Origin: Achromobacter piechaudii NBRC 102461
GTDB taxonomy: Bacteria > Pseudomonadota > Gammaproteobacteria > Burkholderiales > Burkholderiaceae_B
Direction: 5' to 3'
Assembly: GCF_001571245.1 (NCBI RefSeq)
Contig: NZ_BCTK01000006.1
Location: 1-64,000 of the forward strand
DNA length: 64,000 nt
In this document: piece by piece, positions 53,960-62,434 of the stretch
Position numbering within the stretch: position 1 is the first letter of the stretch
How the letters are laid out: the number at the start of each line of letters is the position of its first letter
Position numbers and translations under genes: made by a program
The notes under the pieces: generated by a model
What the model was told of the DNA's origin: nothing
What the model saw: only the letters and a program-made list of their open reading frames with translations
The model's database searches: none

Positions 53960-54117
53960 GTGGATTTTTGGGCATCGTTGTTCTGGCGCTTATGGCACGC
54001 GCCTTCATGAAGGGGTACGCCTCGTCCGGCCGTGCCGATAACGCAGGCGAGACGTACGCCGACCGCTTCGACAAAGAGTGGGAAGAAGAGTGGGACCGGG
54101 AGCTGCGCGAAGGCTGA
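53956..54117 (+). CDS. 53-residue membrane-anchored acidic protein, coupled to the previous gene
   Basis: GGAGG lies 6 bases before the ATG, which overlaps the previous stop (ATGA), good evidence of translation. One hydrophobic helix (GFLGIVVLALMARAFM) is followed by a strongly charged tail (ADRFDKEWEEEWDRELREG). The stop is only 5 bases from the convergent virB6 stop. No family recognised. Confidence 0.72.
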   Translation: MSGFLGIVVLALMARAFMKGYASSGRADNAGETYADRFDKEWEEEWDRELREG

Positions 54118-54122
54118 GCACT

Positions 54123-55142
54123 TCATCGCTTGCCTCCGCTTCGCAAGATCTTCGCGGCCATACCCCGGCCCACCATTCCGCGTCCAAAGCTTTGTGCGTT
54201 TGACCCCCCGCCCGAGACCAAGCCTTGTGCGAGATTTGGAACTTGCCACATCATGAAGGCTGCAATGAACCCGAGTAGGGCGATGGCGATCATCGCAATC
54301 TCGTTCGAAGCAAAATAGAGATCAGCCTCTTTCCTACTGTCAATCTTGTCGTAAAAGCCGACCAGAGTTGGCACAATTCCCTTTGTCACGAGGACGGCCA
54401 CGAACCACGCGACTAGCTGTTGCAGAGACGCAGCGATCATGAACCGTAGCCAGCCGTCGAAGAGAAACGACACCGCGGGAATGATCGATAGTCCGACGAG
54501 CAATGGACCGAGTGCGAGGCCGAGCTGGAGCATCACGTACGACATCTGCAGGACGACGATGAACGCAATGGACATAAGCACCATCGCGATGATCGCCAAA
54601 ACCTGACAAAGGAAAATCACCAGGATGATCGGCAGGTTCTTCAGAATCTCAAAGAATCCGATTTCATCCTTGCTGACACACTCGGAAGGTCGCGAGTCAA
54701 TGATCCAGTCCAACGGGTTCAGCGACCAGCCACCGTGCATCTTGCAGTACAGCGATTTCTCTGACTCCTTTCGCTTGCCGTCGGCAATAAGCGAGATGGT
54801 GTCCATCGTCAGCTTCAGGATTTCCACAGGGTTGGCTGAACCCTTAGTAATCTTGGTCGCCGCCTCCTGGGTCGCGGTGACGAACATGTCCCGCGGGACG
54901 CCGTTCATGCTCTGGACAATCACCAGCACCACACCCATCCGCAGGACCAGATTGAACAGGCTCACAAGGAACTTGACGGTGTCGCTGGCGAGAAAGTAGT
55001 CGCGCAGCAGGAACCAGATGCCGGTCCCCGCCGCGCCTACAGCCAGGATGACCCGGCCCTCTTCCGCAAAGATATCGGCCATTGCGAAACCGGCCGTGTT
55101 TACTGCGGAGAATGCCTGATTGAATAGAGCGGCGACGTCCAT
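54123..55142 (-). CDS. virB6: VirB6/TrbL, polytopic inner-membrane channel protein
   Basis: 339 residues from MDVAALFNQAFSAVN, GGAGG 5 bases upstream. Five or six membrane helices, including LPIILVIFLCQVLAIIAMVL and IAFIVVLQMSYVMLQLGLAL. The conserved Trp-containing GWLRFMIAASLQQLVAWF is typical of VirB6. A cysteine-containing periplasmic loop lies near 130-160. Thought to form the DNA path across the inner membrane. Confidence 0.9.
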   Translation of the reverse strand: MDVAALFNQAFSAVNTAGFAMADIFAEEGRVILAVGAAGTGIWFLLRDYFLASDTVKFLVSLFNLVLRMGVVLVIVQSMNGVPRDMFVTATQEAATKITKGSANPVEILKLTMDTISLIADGKRKESEKSLYCKMHGGWSLNPLDWIIDSRPSECVSKDEIGFFEILKNLPIILVIFLCQVLAIIAMVLMSIAFIVVLQMSYVMLQLGLALGPLLVGLSIIPAVSFLFDGWLRFMIAASLQQLVAWFVAVLVTKGIVPTLVGFYDKIDSRKEADLYFASNEIAMIAIALLGFIAAFMMWQVPNLAQGLVSGGGSNAQSFGRGMVGRGMAAKILRSGGKR

Positions 55143-55143
55143 G

Positions 55144-55446
55144 TCAGCCTCCGAATTGCCAACCGAGGGCGCGCACTCCCGCGTCGAGCGCAAAGAGCGC
55201 GGCCGACACGAAGAAGACGGCGATAAAGCCGGCAAGCGCGTTTGGGGACGTACAGTCGATTTGCACGATCGCGATGGCAAGCGACAACCGCATTGACTTC
55301 GCAGCCGCCCGCATCGGCTTGTGGTCGAGGCGCCCGCGTGCTGCTATCTCCACGCGGTAGCGGCGGCGTTCCTTGCATACGATGCGGAGCTCGCGGCGGC
55401 TGCGGCAGAGGGCCATAAGTACCCTTCGGAGAGGCTTACCCGTCAT
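55144..55446 (-). CDS. Small hypothetical membrane protein in the T4SS operon
   Basis: 100 residues. Basic N-terminal half (CRSRRELRIVCKERRRYRVE) and two hydrophobic segments (MRLSLAIAIVQI and LAGFIAVFFVSAALFALDAG). One base separates it from virB6, and 2 bases from virB5. Start not well supported by a ribosome site. Position matches no standard VirB gene; a Trb/Kik-type accessory or entry-exclusion protein is possible. Confidence 0.55.
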   Translation of the reverse strand: MTGKPLRRVLMALCRSRRELRIVCKERRRYRVEIAARGRLDHKPMRAAAKSMRLSLAIAIVQIDCTSPNALAGFIAVFFVSAALFALDAGVRALGWQFGG

Positions 55447-55448
55447 CG

Positions 55449-56210
55449 CTACAGACCGAAATCGAGACTTTGCATTTTTCCGATCGCCGAGCGCTTGTTC
55501 GCGGCCTCCTTGGCCACCGCGTCGTACCGCTGCTGAGCGCCCTCCACGGAAAGCTTGTTCAGGTCCTCTTTGGTCGCGCGGTCCTGCAGGTCGAGCACGA
55601 CCTGGCGTTGCATTAGGCTGCGCATTTCAAGAAGCTCACCGGCGAGTACGCTTGACTGCTGATTGAGCAGTTGCAGGCCCTGCACGTTGCCTTCGATTCC
55701 GGGAATTTGGCGCGACAACTGCCGAAGATTGGCCGCTCGGGAGGAAAACGCCTCCATGGTGGCGAAGTCCTGATCGAGCTGCTTGCGGTACGCGCCGCCC
55801 TTGGTTTGCGCCAGGTGGACGTAAGCCGTTCCCCAGCGCTCGGGAGTCATGTCGAGAGACTTCATCTCGGCACTTGCACTGTCGTACATTCGCTGGAGCT
55901 GCGCTCCGGCTTGGTATAGATCGGAGACACTGGAAGCGAGGTCCCGCATCGCGACCCCCTGACCGCCATATGCCTGTTCGGCCAGGCTGAGGACGTTTCC
56001 GCCCAGGCTCTGCAGGTTCGTGAGGTTTTGCTTCACCATCATGGTCTGCTGCGTGAGCTGTTGAGTTTGGTTCATCACACTCAGCAGCTGTTGTGCAAAG
56101 TTCGCGCCGTCGAACGTCGGAATCCCCGACGCCCTAGATGCGGTCCCAATGCAAGTCAACGCGACAGCTGCGACAGCACGGAGGGCCGTCCTGCGAGAGG
56201 GAGAGTGCAT
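55449..56210 (-). CDS. virB5: VirB5/TrbJ, minor pilus subunit
   Basis: 253 residues from MHSPSRRTALRA; signal peptide ending in ASRASG. Long amphipathic helices rich in Gln (QQLLSVMNQTQQLTQQTMMV, SLAEQAYGG, ATMEAFSSRAANLRQLSRQI) are typical of TrbJ/VirB5. Located at the pilus tip in relatives. Ten bases separate it from the TrbM-like gene. Confidence 0.88.
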   Translation of the reverse strand: MHSPSRRTALRAVAAVALTCIGTASRASGIPTFDGANFAQQLLSVMNQTQQLTQQTMMVKQNLTNLQSLGGNVLSLAEQAYGGQGVAMRDLASSVSDLYQAGAQLQRMYDSASAEMKSLDMTPERWGTAYVHLAQTKGGAYRKQLDQDFATMEAFSSRAANLRQLSRQIPGIEGNVQGLQLLNQQSSVLAGELLEMRSLMQRQVVLDLQDRATKEDLNKLSVEGAQQRYDAVAKEAANKRSAIGKMQSLDFGL

Positions 56211-56220
56211 AGTCGGTACC

Positions 56221-56880
56221 TTAGTAGTGAACACGGTTGTAGATCGCGCCATCGATGATGACGTCGATCGCACGGGGACCCTTGTAGGGCAACCACACGA
56301 CGCTGCTGTAGACGTTGACGGTGGTCGGGACTCCACCGCCAGCGTCACCGCCGGGTCCGCAGTTGTCGCAGACGTCGTAACGGCCAACGTATCCGCTCAC
56401 GCACGCGCGTTCACCGGGCCCGCTGCCCTCATCGGTAGTGGGCTCTGATGTGGCGTAGGTGCCTTGGAGTAGATATTTGGGACGAAATGGCTTGGTCTCG
56501 CCGGTAGGCGTGCCCTGGGCGACGACCTGGCCGCGCCGCGCCGGCTCGTGGCCTTCGGGACAAAGGTCATAGGGCTCGCGCGACTTCTTGGCGTAGTTGT
56601 TTGCCCCAGCGATCGCGCAGGTGGGGAACGGTCCCGGAGGAATCGCGTTGAGAACACGCCAGAGTCGGTTGAGGTAGCCGCTGCATTGGCTCGGCGGTTT
56701 AAGCCCGGCAAGGCATAACAGCACGCCGCATCCCCATTCCGAACCGCCGGGCTCATATTCGGACGTGTCTGGAAGCTGCGGCAGAGCAGCGGTGACGGGC
56801 AGGGCGCCCGTGAGCAACAGCAGCGCGGCCATCAGCCGCGCAACGGATTTACGGATTTGATCCACGGACAACCTCTTCAA
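56221..56880 (-). CDS. trbM: TrbM/KikA/MpfK-like conjugal transfer protein
   Basis: 219 residues. A signal peptide (LMAALLLLTGALPVTAA) is followed by the recognisable TrbM core WGCGVLLCLAGLKPPSQCSG then LNRLWRVL, with paired cysteines. A longer C-terminal part has another Cys cluster (VCDNCGPGGDAGGG) and VNVYSSVVWLPYKG. Overlaps the end of virB4 by 32 bases. TrbM proteins are periplasmic accessory factors in IncP-type mating systems. Confidence 0.75.
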   Translation of the reverse strand: MKRLSVDQIRKSVARLMAALLLLTGALPVTAALPQLPDTSEYEPGGSEWGCGVLLCLAGLKPPSQCSGYLNRLWRVLNAIPPGPFPTCAIAGANNYAKKSREPYDLCPEGHEPARRGQVVAQGTPTGETKPFRPKYLLQGTYATSEPTTDEGSGPGERACVSGYVGRYDVCDNCGPGGDAGGGVPTTVNVYSSVVWLPYKGPRAIDVIIDGAIYNRVHY

Positions 56881-59482
56881 AATATGCCTCGCGCCAGTCT
56901 TGCCGGCCGGACGCTCTGTGGTGATCGAACAGCGCCTGGGCGTCTAGTTCGCTTCGTAGCACCGCCAACGAGCGTGGATCCAACCTCAAAGCGACCTTGC
57001 GCATGAACCCGTCTTTCTGCGTCAGGAAGTAGTCTTGTTTGGGCGTCCCTTCCGCCAACTGATCGATCTGTTGCGGGTTCAAGCCCAGCTCGGTAAACGC
57101 CTTGCGCAGAGACGGAGACGTTTTTGCCGCGGGGTACGGCAGGATGATGCGGTTCGGCACGTTGTCGCGAATTGATGCGTAGATCGGTGAGTTGATGTAT
57201 CGCTCTGGCGACTGTGCGTCCATCCACACACATCCGAGAAGCTTTCGAAGGGTGTCGATCCACTCGGCGAGCTTGCGCGCGAAGACTGGTTCCTCCAGGA
57301 ATCCCCACACCTCGGGCAGCCCAATGAACGTCGGGGCGATCAGGCCCGAGTTGCGGCGGCTCTCGATTCGATCCTGGATGCGATAGAAGCAATAGATGAG
57401 GTAAGGGATGAGGACATCGGGCTGTGCCAAGAGCTTTCCCATTTCTATGCCCAGCACGGCGGCCGCGCGACCTGCCGCGATCTCGTCGAAGATGTCCAAA
57501 GCATTGTCGAACCAGCGCGCGTTCAAGGCCTCGCCGACCCACTCGGAAAGGGCGTTCTGGAACGAACCTACGGAGAGCTGCACATGCACCGCGTGCAGCC
57601 GCCAGTCCTTCCGTTTCAGTTGGCGTGTCGCCAGAATCGCCTTTTCGAGCTCCTCGCGGTCGGCGCTCGTTGCCACATATCCGCGTCGCTCAGCGAGCAT
57701 GCAGATCCAATCCTTGACGAACTTCAGGTGTCGGACGTCGCCGATGAGGGACAGAGGATTGACAGTCAGTCGACCTTCGCTGGAGTCTTCTGGATCGCAG
57801 TAGACGCCTCCTTGCATCATGATGGGAATGCGACTTGAGAACGTCCTGTCGAAGACAAAGACGTCAGAGCCGAGGTATTTCCGGAACAGTGTCCACCCCA
57901 GATTGACGATCGTGGTCTTTCCCAAGCCCGTTTCACCAGACACCAACGTGTGTCCTATATCGTGATAGAAGCCAGTCCAGAAGTACGGCGTGCCGTAATC
58001 GGTCGGCAGCCCAGCCAAGGCCGGCGACGGCTGTTTCATCGTAGCGGCCAGGTGGCGATTCTCCTTCGAGCCTTGGGCCACCGTTCGAAGAGGTACGGCG
58101 CGTGCTACTACGGCAGCTCGCAAAGGCGCCCAGCGGGCAATATCGCGCCAGGCGCCCGGTATGGATGCCGTCCAGCTAGACAGCGCGCCCAAGGTCTCAA
58201 CCAGGGGTAAAAACTTCGCGCCGATCAGCGCGTCTCCGACCTTTCCGGCCGTCGTTCGAGCCTGCTCCATGGCGGCGTCCCACTCCTCGACTTGGTCGCT
58301 GTGGAATGGAGCCGATAGCGATGTGACGCTCAGGGTGTATTGTCCGTAGGAGGTCTTTCCGCGGCTTACCCCCTTTTTTAAGTCTTCCGTTTCGTCAGCG
58401 GCTTCAACTCGGCCCTTGTCCTCGCGCGGAGCGTAGTTAGGATCTCCGGAGTTCGCGGCAACCGCAGCCAGTGCACGCAGGTCGAGTGCGTTCGTGCGGT
58501 GGTACGAGCCCATTTGGTCGATCATCCTGGCGCTGGCGTCGGCGTCCTGAATTCGATAGACGTGGCTGATCGTCAGTTCACCGGGGACCTTGAGTAGATC
58601 GTCCAGCGCGTGCGGCCGGAGGCGTGCCGGGTAGAACTGATGAGCGGCGGGTATCGCTGTAACCACGCCAATGCGCTTGCGGCCCTCAGCCTTGAAAAGA
58701 ATGTAGTCTTCGGCGGGAATGACCTCCCCGTGAGACATGGACTCGTCGAGAAAGTCGACCATGGCGACCGACGCGCGGCGGGGTGCCGCTGGGGCGGCGC
58801 AGGACGCGAGAAACCCGCCAAGCTCCTCGCCGGCCAGGCGTGTGAGAGTCAAGGCGGGTAGACTGGCCCTCCAGCGGGTGAGCTGTTCTTCGAAGTCTTT
58901 CACGGCGGCCGCCAGCTCCACGGAGGTGTAGGCGAAGTCAGCTTGGTCAGACCAGATCCCGCGCAGAGCGTGCATAACTGCGCGGAACGGGCCCACCTTT
59001 TCATGTGCCATAGCATGGAAGAACCGTCCTGCCACACGGTCCAGGCCTGCGGAGGCACTTAAGGCAATGGCAAGGTAGTGTCGATTGATGTAGTTCGACT
59101 TTGTCTTGAAGGCATTGCTGCGCTCGTCTTCGACGATCTGCGAGTATGGGTCAGGCATTGAGGCGGGCGCGTAGGGGTCGCTCCGGCGTCGATGCGTGAT
59201 GAACCAAAATGTCAGCGGGTTGCGGCTCGCAACCTGGAAGGCATGTTCAGCCTGGTGCATGAGCCCCAGCAACTGTGCTGACGACTGGCTGTCGGTGTCT
59301 GGGCCGGTGTACTCAAAGCAGGCCATCAACGCCGAATCTTTGTTGACGACGACCTGCTCGTTGTAGCGGAACATCCACGGAAGCAGTTCGGCAGTGGACG
59401 CCAAACCTTGTGTTCGCGCTGATTCGATTTCGCCAAGTGTGCCGGCATCGAGCAGGTAGCCGTCTTTTTCAGTCAGTAGCAT
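56849..59482 (-). CDS. virB4: VirB4, mating-channel ATPase
   Basis: 877 residues. Walker A SGETGLGKTTIVNLG near residue 515, Walker B region with YVWMDAQSPERYIN-like residues near 755, and the usual N-terminal CagE/TrbE domain. Length fits VirB4 alone; VirB3 is a separate gene upstream with a 10-base overlap. Largest energy source of the channel, at the inner membrane. Confidence 0.93.
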   Translation of the reverse strand: MLLTEKDGYLLDAGTLGEIESARTQGLASTAELLPWMFRYNEQVVVNKDSALMACFEYTGPDTDSQSSAQLLGLMHQAEHAFQVASRNPLTFWFITHRRRSDPYAPASMPDPYSQIVEDERSNAFKTKSNYINRHYLAIALSASAGLDRVAGRFFHAMAHEKVGPFRAVMHALRGIWSDQADFAYTSVELAAAVKDFEEQLTRWRASLPALTLTRLAGEELGGFLASCAAPAAPRRASVAMVDFLDESMSHGEVIPAEDYILFKAEGRKRIGVVTAIPAAHQFYPARLRPHALDDLLKVPGELTISHVYRIQDADASARMIDQMGSYHRTNALDLRALAAVAANSGDPNYAPREDKGRVEAADETEDLKKGVSRGKTSYGQYTLSVTSLSAPFHSDQVEEWDAAMEQARTTAGKVGDALIGAKFLPLVETLGALSSWTASIPGAWRDIARWAPLRAAVVARAVPLRTVAQGSKENRHLAATMKQPSPALAGLPTDYGTPYFWTGFYHDIGHTLVSGETGLGKTTIVNLGWTLFRKYLGSDVFVFDRTFSSRIPIMMQGGVYCDPEDSSEGRLTVNPLSLIGDVRHLKFVKDWICMLAERRGYVATSADREELEKAILATRQLKRKDWRLHAVHVQLSVGSFQNALSEWVGEALNARWFDNALDIFDEIAAGRAAAVLGIEMGKLLAQPDVLIPYLIYCFYRIQDRIESRRNSGLIAPTFIGLPEVWGFLEEPVFARKLAEWIDTLRKLLGCVWMDAQSPERYINSPIYASIRDNVPNRIILPYPAAKTSPSLRKAFTELGLNPQQIDQLAEGTPKQDYFLTQKDGFMRKVALRLDPRSLAVLRSELDAQALFDHHRASGRQDWREAYFEEVVRGSNP

Positions 59483-59805
59483 GGGAAGTCCCTGCCGAAG
59501 CCGAACGGGCGCTTGTTTCGCTTCTGAGTGCGTGTAGCGCGGGGAACATAGTGATCGTGTTGAGTTTTGTAGGCTTGGTACACGTCGATCTTGTCTGGAT
59601 CCTTGCGCATCACATAGCGGATGCCGAGGTACATCGGTATGGCTATGAGCGCCATCCAGAAGCTGCGGCTGATAAGCACCACTAGCGGCGCAAGCAACAG
59701 GAACGCGCCGGCAGCTCGTCGATCGAGGCCGATGATGCGCCGCTTTTCGATGAGGGCCTGGTCGACCTCCACCTCTAGCTCGTCGACTGGGTCGCGTTCT
59801 TCCAT
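59473..59805 (-). CDS. virB3: VirB3, inner-membrane protein
   Basis: 110 residues. A cytoplasmic start with DELEVEVDQALIEKRRIIGL is followed by two close hydrophobic segments (AAGAFLLLAPLVVLI, FWMALIAIPMYLGI) and a basic tail, as in VirB3. Four bases after virB2, overlapping virB4. Confidence 0.88.
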   Translation of the reverse strand: MEERDPVDELEVEVDQALIEKRRIIGLDRRAAGAFLLLAPLVVLISRSFWMALIAIPMYLGIRYVMRKDPDKIDVYQAYKTQHDHYVPRATRTQKRNKRPFGFGRDFPCY

Positions 59806-59809
59806 TGCC

Positions 59810-60184
59810 TTAAGCGCCGATGGTGCACATCAGATTCCGCCCGGATACGAGCGCGACAATGGTGGCGATGCCGAAGATCGACGCAATGCCGCCGGCCAGT
59901 CGCAGAGCAAACACCTTTACCTTCGATTGACCGTCATCGAGCAGCCACATCAAGATCGCGCCGACGCAGGCGACGAGGACAACGACCGAGATCAGCTCGT
60001 TGTTCACGACCGCTTGAAACGCGGTGCACAGGCGGCCCCCGAAGATGCTGGACTGTGCAAACGCAGGGGACGGCGCAACGAGTGCGCTCGCGGCATAACC
60101 GGCCAGTAGCAGCTTGTCCGCCGGCTTGGCGAGGGCGCGACCACGGAACCATTGACGGAGCTGGTTCAATCGGGGGCTATTCAT
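59810..60184 (-). CDS. virB2: VirB2, major T-pilin
   Basis: 124 residues from MNSPRLNQL (60184), AGGA 9 bases upstream; a longer frame to 60352 overlaps virB11 too far. A long signal region ends at APSPAFAQ. The mature pilin has two hydrophobic helices (VVNNELISVVVLVACVGAIL and LRLAGGIASIFGIATIVALV) and Cys near the end. Confidence 0.88.
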   Translation of the reverse strand: MNSPRLNQLRQWFRGRALAKPADKLLLAGYAASALVAPSPAFAQSSIFGGRLCTAFQAVVNNELISVVVLVACVGAILMWLLDDGQSKVKVFALRLAGGIASIFGIATIVALVSGRNLMCTIGA

Positions 60185-61232
60185 AGTGTTGGTCCTGGAG
60201 TTGGATTTTCGAAAACAACAAGCGGGTCTGATACAACCCATTCGAATCGACGCCCAGGATTTCTCTGATCTCACGCGGGCCTCTGGATGAGCCGACGCGC
60301 TGGGCGTGGACAACGAATCTGAATGTGGACGCGATCTGGCGGCGGAGGTCATGCAGAGGCCAGTTCTGTGTTTCTGGTGCCATCCTCAGCATCGACTCCA
60401 AGCGGGGCAGAGCCATCGCGCTGGAGTCGGCGTGCAGCGATACCTGGCTGCCCGGATGCCCAGTGTTTAAGGCGTCCAATAGATCAAAGGACTCGGCGCC
60501 GCGAACCTCTCCCAGCACGATTCGATCTGGCCGGCATCGAAGGCTGAGGCGGACTAGGTCGCGCACACTGACGCCAAGTGCCTGGTTCGCTTTAAGGCCG
60601 ACGTGATTGGGTACGTTCAAGCGGAGCTCGGCGGTGTCCTCTACCGTGATGACCCGGTCCGAGCTGGGCACAAGGTCGAGTAGGGCGTTAAGGAGCGTTG
60701 TTTTGCCAGCGGAGGTGGAGCCACTGAGGACAATGTTGTGCCGCCGCTCGATGACCCATTGGAAGAAGTCGCGGAGTGCACCGCCGCCATGCCGCATGGC
60801 GTGCTTGAGGGATGCCTGCTCTTGCTGGTCGGTTGCGGATTGCGACGGATCCTGCTTGACCACGTCGAAGGCGCCGCTCTCCACGTAGCTTTCCAGGGAG
60901 ATCCGCCTCGCCGCAAATCGGCGTACGCAGAGCATTGATCCTCGAAGAGCAGTGGGTTTTCGCGCGGCGGCAATACGAAGGCCTGGCAAGCGCGCGTCGA
61001 GCAGGGGCGAATTCGCCTTGCCGTTCTTGCTCGCAATTAATGTGATTGCTCGGTCGACCTGTTCTTCGCTCAGGGAAGCGTCCACTTTGCGCATGACGCC
61101 ACGCTCTTCTACCCAGATGTCGTCTGCCGCGTTGACCATTACCTCGTTCACTTCATTGGAGGTGAGGTAAGGCTCGATGGCACTCAGGTGTTGCCGCAGG
61201 ATGCCCTCGGCGTAGCTAGTGGATGCGTCCAT
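60177..61232 (-). CDS. virB11: VirB11, hexameric secretion ATPase
   Basis: 351 residues. Walker A LSGSTSAGKTTLLNALLDL; then TVEDTAELRLNVPNHVGL (Asp box), IVLGEVRGAESFDLLDALNT (Walker B) and HPGSQVSLHADS (His box). Start overlaps the virB1 stop by one base. Its placement second in the operon, right after virB1, differs from the Agrobacterium order, where it is last. Confidence 0.93.
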   Translation of the reverse strand: MDASTSYAEGILRQHLSAIEPYLTSNEVNEVMVNAADDIWVEERGVMRKVDASLSEEQVDRAITLIASKNGKANSPLLDARLPGLRIAAARKPTALRGSMLCVRRFAARRISLESYVESGAFDVVKQDPSQSATDQQEQASLKHAMRHGGGALRDFFQWVIERRHNIVLSGSTSAGKTTLLNALLDLVPSSDRVITVEDTAELRLNVPNHVGLKANQALGVSVRDLVRLSLRCRPDRIVLGEVRGAESFDLLDALNTGHPGSQVSLHADSSAMALPRLESMLRMAPETQNWPLHDLRRQIASTFRFVVHAQRVGSSRGPREIREILGVDSNGLYQTRLLFSKIQLQDQHYE

Positions 61233-61837
61233 TAGCGTGCCTCTTCTTCATTTCGAACAATTGACCCCGCGGCTGAGGTCTGTGCAGACAGGTCTTCGGC
61301 GGCGTTGGAAGCGGTGGTCGAAACTGACGGTGACCTGCCCGCTGTCTGCGCAATGACCGCTCGTGGCGAGAAGGGGACGTGTACGGGTACTAGCGTGCCG
61401 GCTCGAATTGCGTTGAGCTTCGCCTGAATCTTGTTGGCATATGCAGCTCGCTTGGCCGGACTAGCCGCGTTGTACGCGCCGACCGCGTCCCAGGTGACAC
61501 CTAGTCGGTCAAAGTTCTCGCCCAGAATCCAGGCGCCCACATATGCGGAGACGCATGGGTTGAAGAGGTCCTGCTTGGACACCCCGAATCGGTTTAGGCG
61601 TTCAAGGTGGATGCTGTTGATCTGCGCGAGGCCGTAGTCGCATGAAGCGTTTGCATTCGCGCAATTGACCGCCTCAGCCCGCCCAGACGACTCCTGCATC
61701 ACGATGGCTTGCAGGAGCTGGATGTCAATTCGGTGATAAGCGGCGGCGGCAGCAATGCAGTCGGCGTGCGCCTGGGAAGACAGCAGGGCCCATATCGCGA
61801 TGGCTGCGGCGAATCGAAACCGGGGTTGGAGCTGCAC
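61232..61837 (-). CDS. virB1: VirB1, lytic transglycosylase
   Basis: 201 residues from the GTG at 61837, chosen for AAGG 6 bases upstream and a proper signal peptide (FRFAAAIAIWALLSSQAHA). The catalytic Glu lies in AIVMQESSGR; YGLAQINSIHLERLNRFG and VGAYNAASPAKRAAYA complete the goose-lysozyme-like fold. It clips peptidoglycan for channel assembly, and perhaps for the thin pilus, since no pilT-type transglycosylase is present. A terminator-like hairpin with T6 lies between its upstream region and this start. Confidence 0.92.
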   Translation of the reverse strand: MQLQPRFRFAAAIAIWALLSSQAHADCIAAAAAYHRIDIQLLQAIVMQESSGRAEAVNCANANASCDYGLAQINSIHLERLNRFGVSKQDLFNPCVSAYVGAWILGENFDRLGVTWDAVGAYNAASPAKRAAYANKIQAKLNAIRAGTLVPVHVPFSPRAVIAQTAGRSPSVSTTASNAAEDLSAQTSAAGSIVRNEEEAR

Positions 61838-61852
61838 GTCGCACCTTGAAGG

Positions 61853-61884
61853 AAAAAAGCCCGCCAGGCATTGAGCCCAGCGGG
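61853..61884 (-). terminator. Terminator-like hairpin in the leader of virB1
   Basis: On the minus strand CCCGC-T-GGGC pairs with GCCT-G-GCGGG, then T6 (61853-61858), then AAGG and the GTG start. Full intrinsic-terminator form, but placed before the first gene of the transfer operon. Confidence 0.72.
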
Positions 61885-62434
61885 TAAGCCAGCGGATCGG
61901 CAACGAGGGAAGCCGACGGCTGAACTTTCGCTTCGCCCACAGAAGTTGGCACTTGGTGAATTAAAGAGAATCCAAACGTTACGGTAGCGGCCCGCTTGTT
62001 TTGATGTGGCTTGCGTGCTAAAGCGGCTTTTTTAAACGTGCTTGTTTGCCAACAAAAGCTACCCTGCGGTTCACGACGTTCACGAGTAGTTGCAAAAATA
62101 TGCGACGCTTGTGTTTCGTCGTTTGTGAGAAACGAAACTAAACGCTACGAAGGGGAAGGGGCTTACCCAAAGGCCGGGCACTAAAACAGGTGCCCTCAAA
62201 AGGCGCAAATGCTTAAGGGGGAAGGGCCACACCAAAGGGGGAAGGGGAAGGCAAATGCATGAAAGGAGTAAGCGCAAAGGATCTGGGCTCTCGATCTGTG
62301 CGCGCTCGCTTTAAGACGTGCAGCATTTGTCAACGTGTCGTAGATCGTTACGTATGCCGGCACGCCAGTTTGGTCGTTGACCCAGGTATCGACTGGCGGC
62401 GAGGCTTGTCGCATTTTCCCTGCTGCCGACACCA
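61885..62434. other. Divergent noncoding region, candidate oriT and promoters
   Basis: About 550 bases without a supported gene. It has inverted repeats GTTTCGT/ACGAAAC (62113-62138) and GGGCAC/GTGCCC (62176-62195). A purine-rich stretch with repeated AAGGGGGAAGGG-like runs (62150-62275) and two GCAAATGC-type repeats follow. It separates the divergent virB operon and relaxase genes, a common place for oriT; this is inference, and no known nic site is recognised. Confidence 0.4.

Noticed and set aside
53503-54249. A 248-residue minus-strand open frame covering the virB7 slot
   Set aside because: No domain or ribosome site, unlike the two plus-strand frames below it, which have a strong RBS and ATGA coupling.
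62150-62275. Purine-rich repeats as a plasmid iteron origin
   Set aside because: Repeats are irregular and there is no initiator gene in the window; oriT or promoter DNA is the simpler guess.
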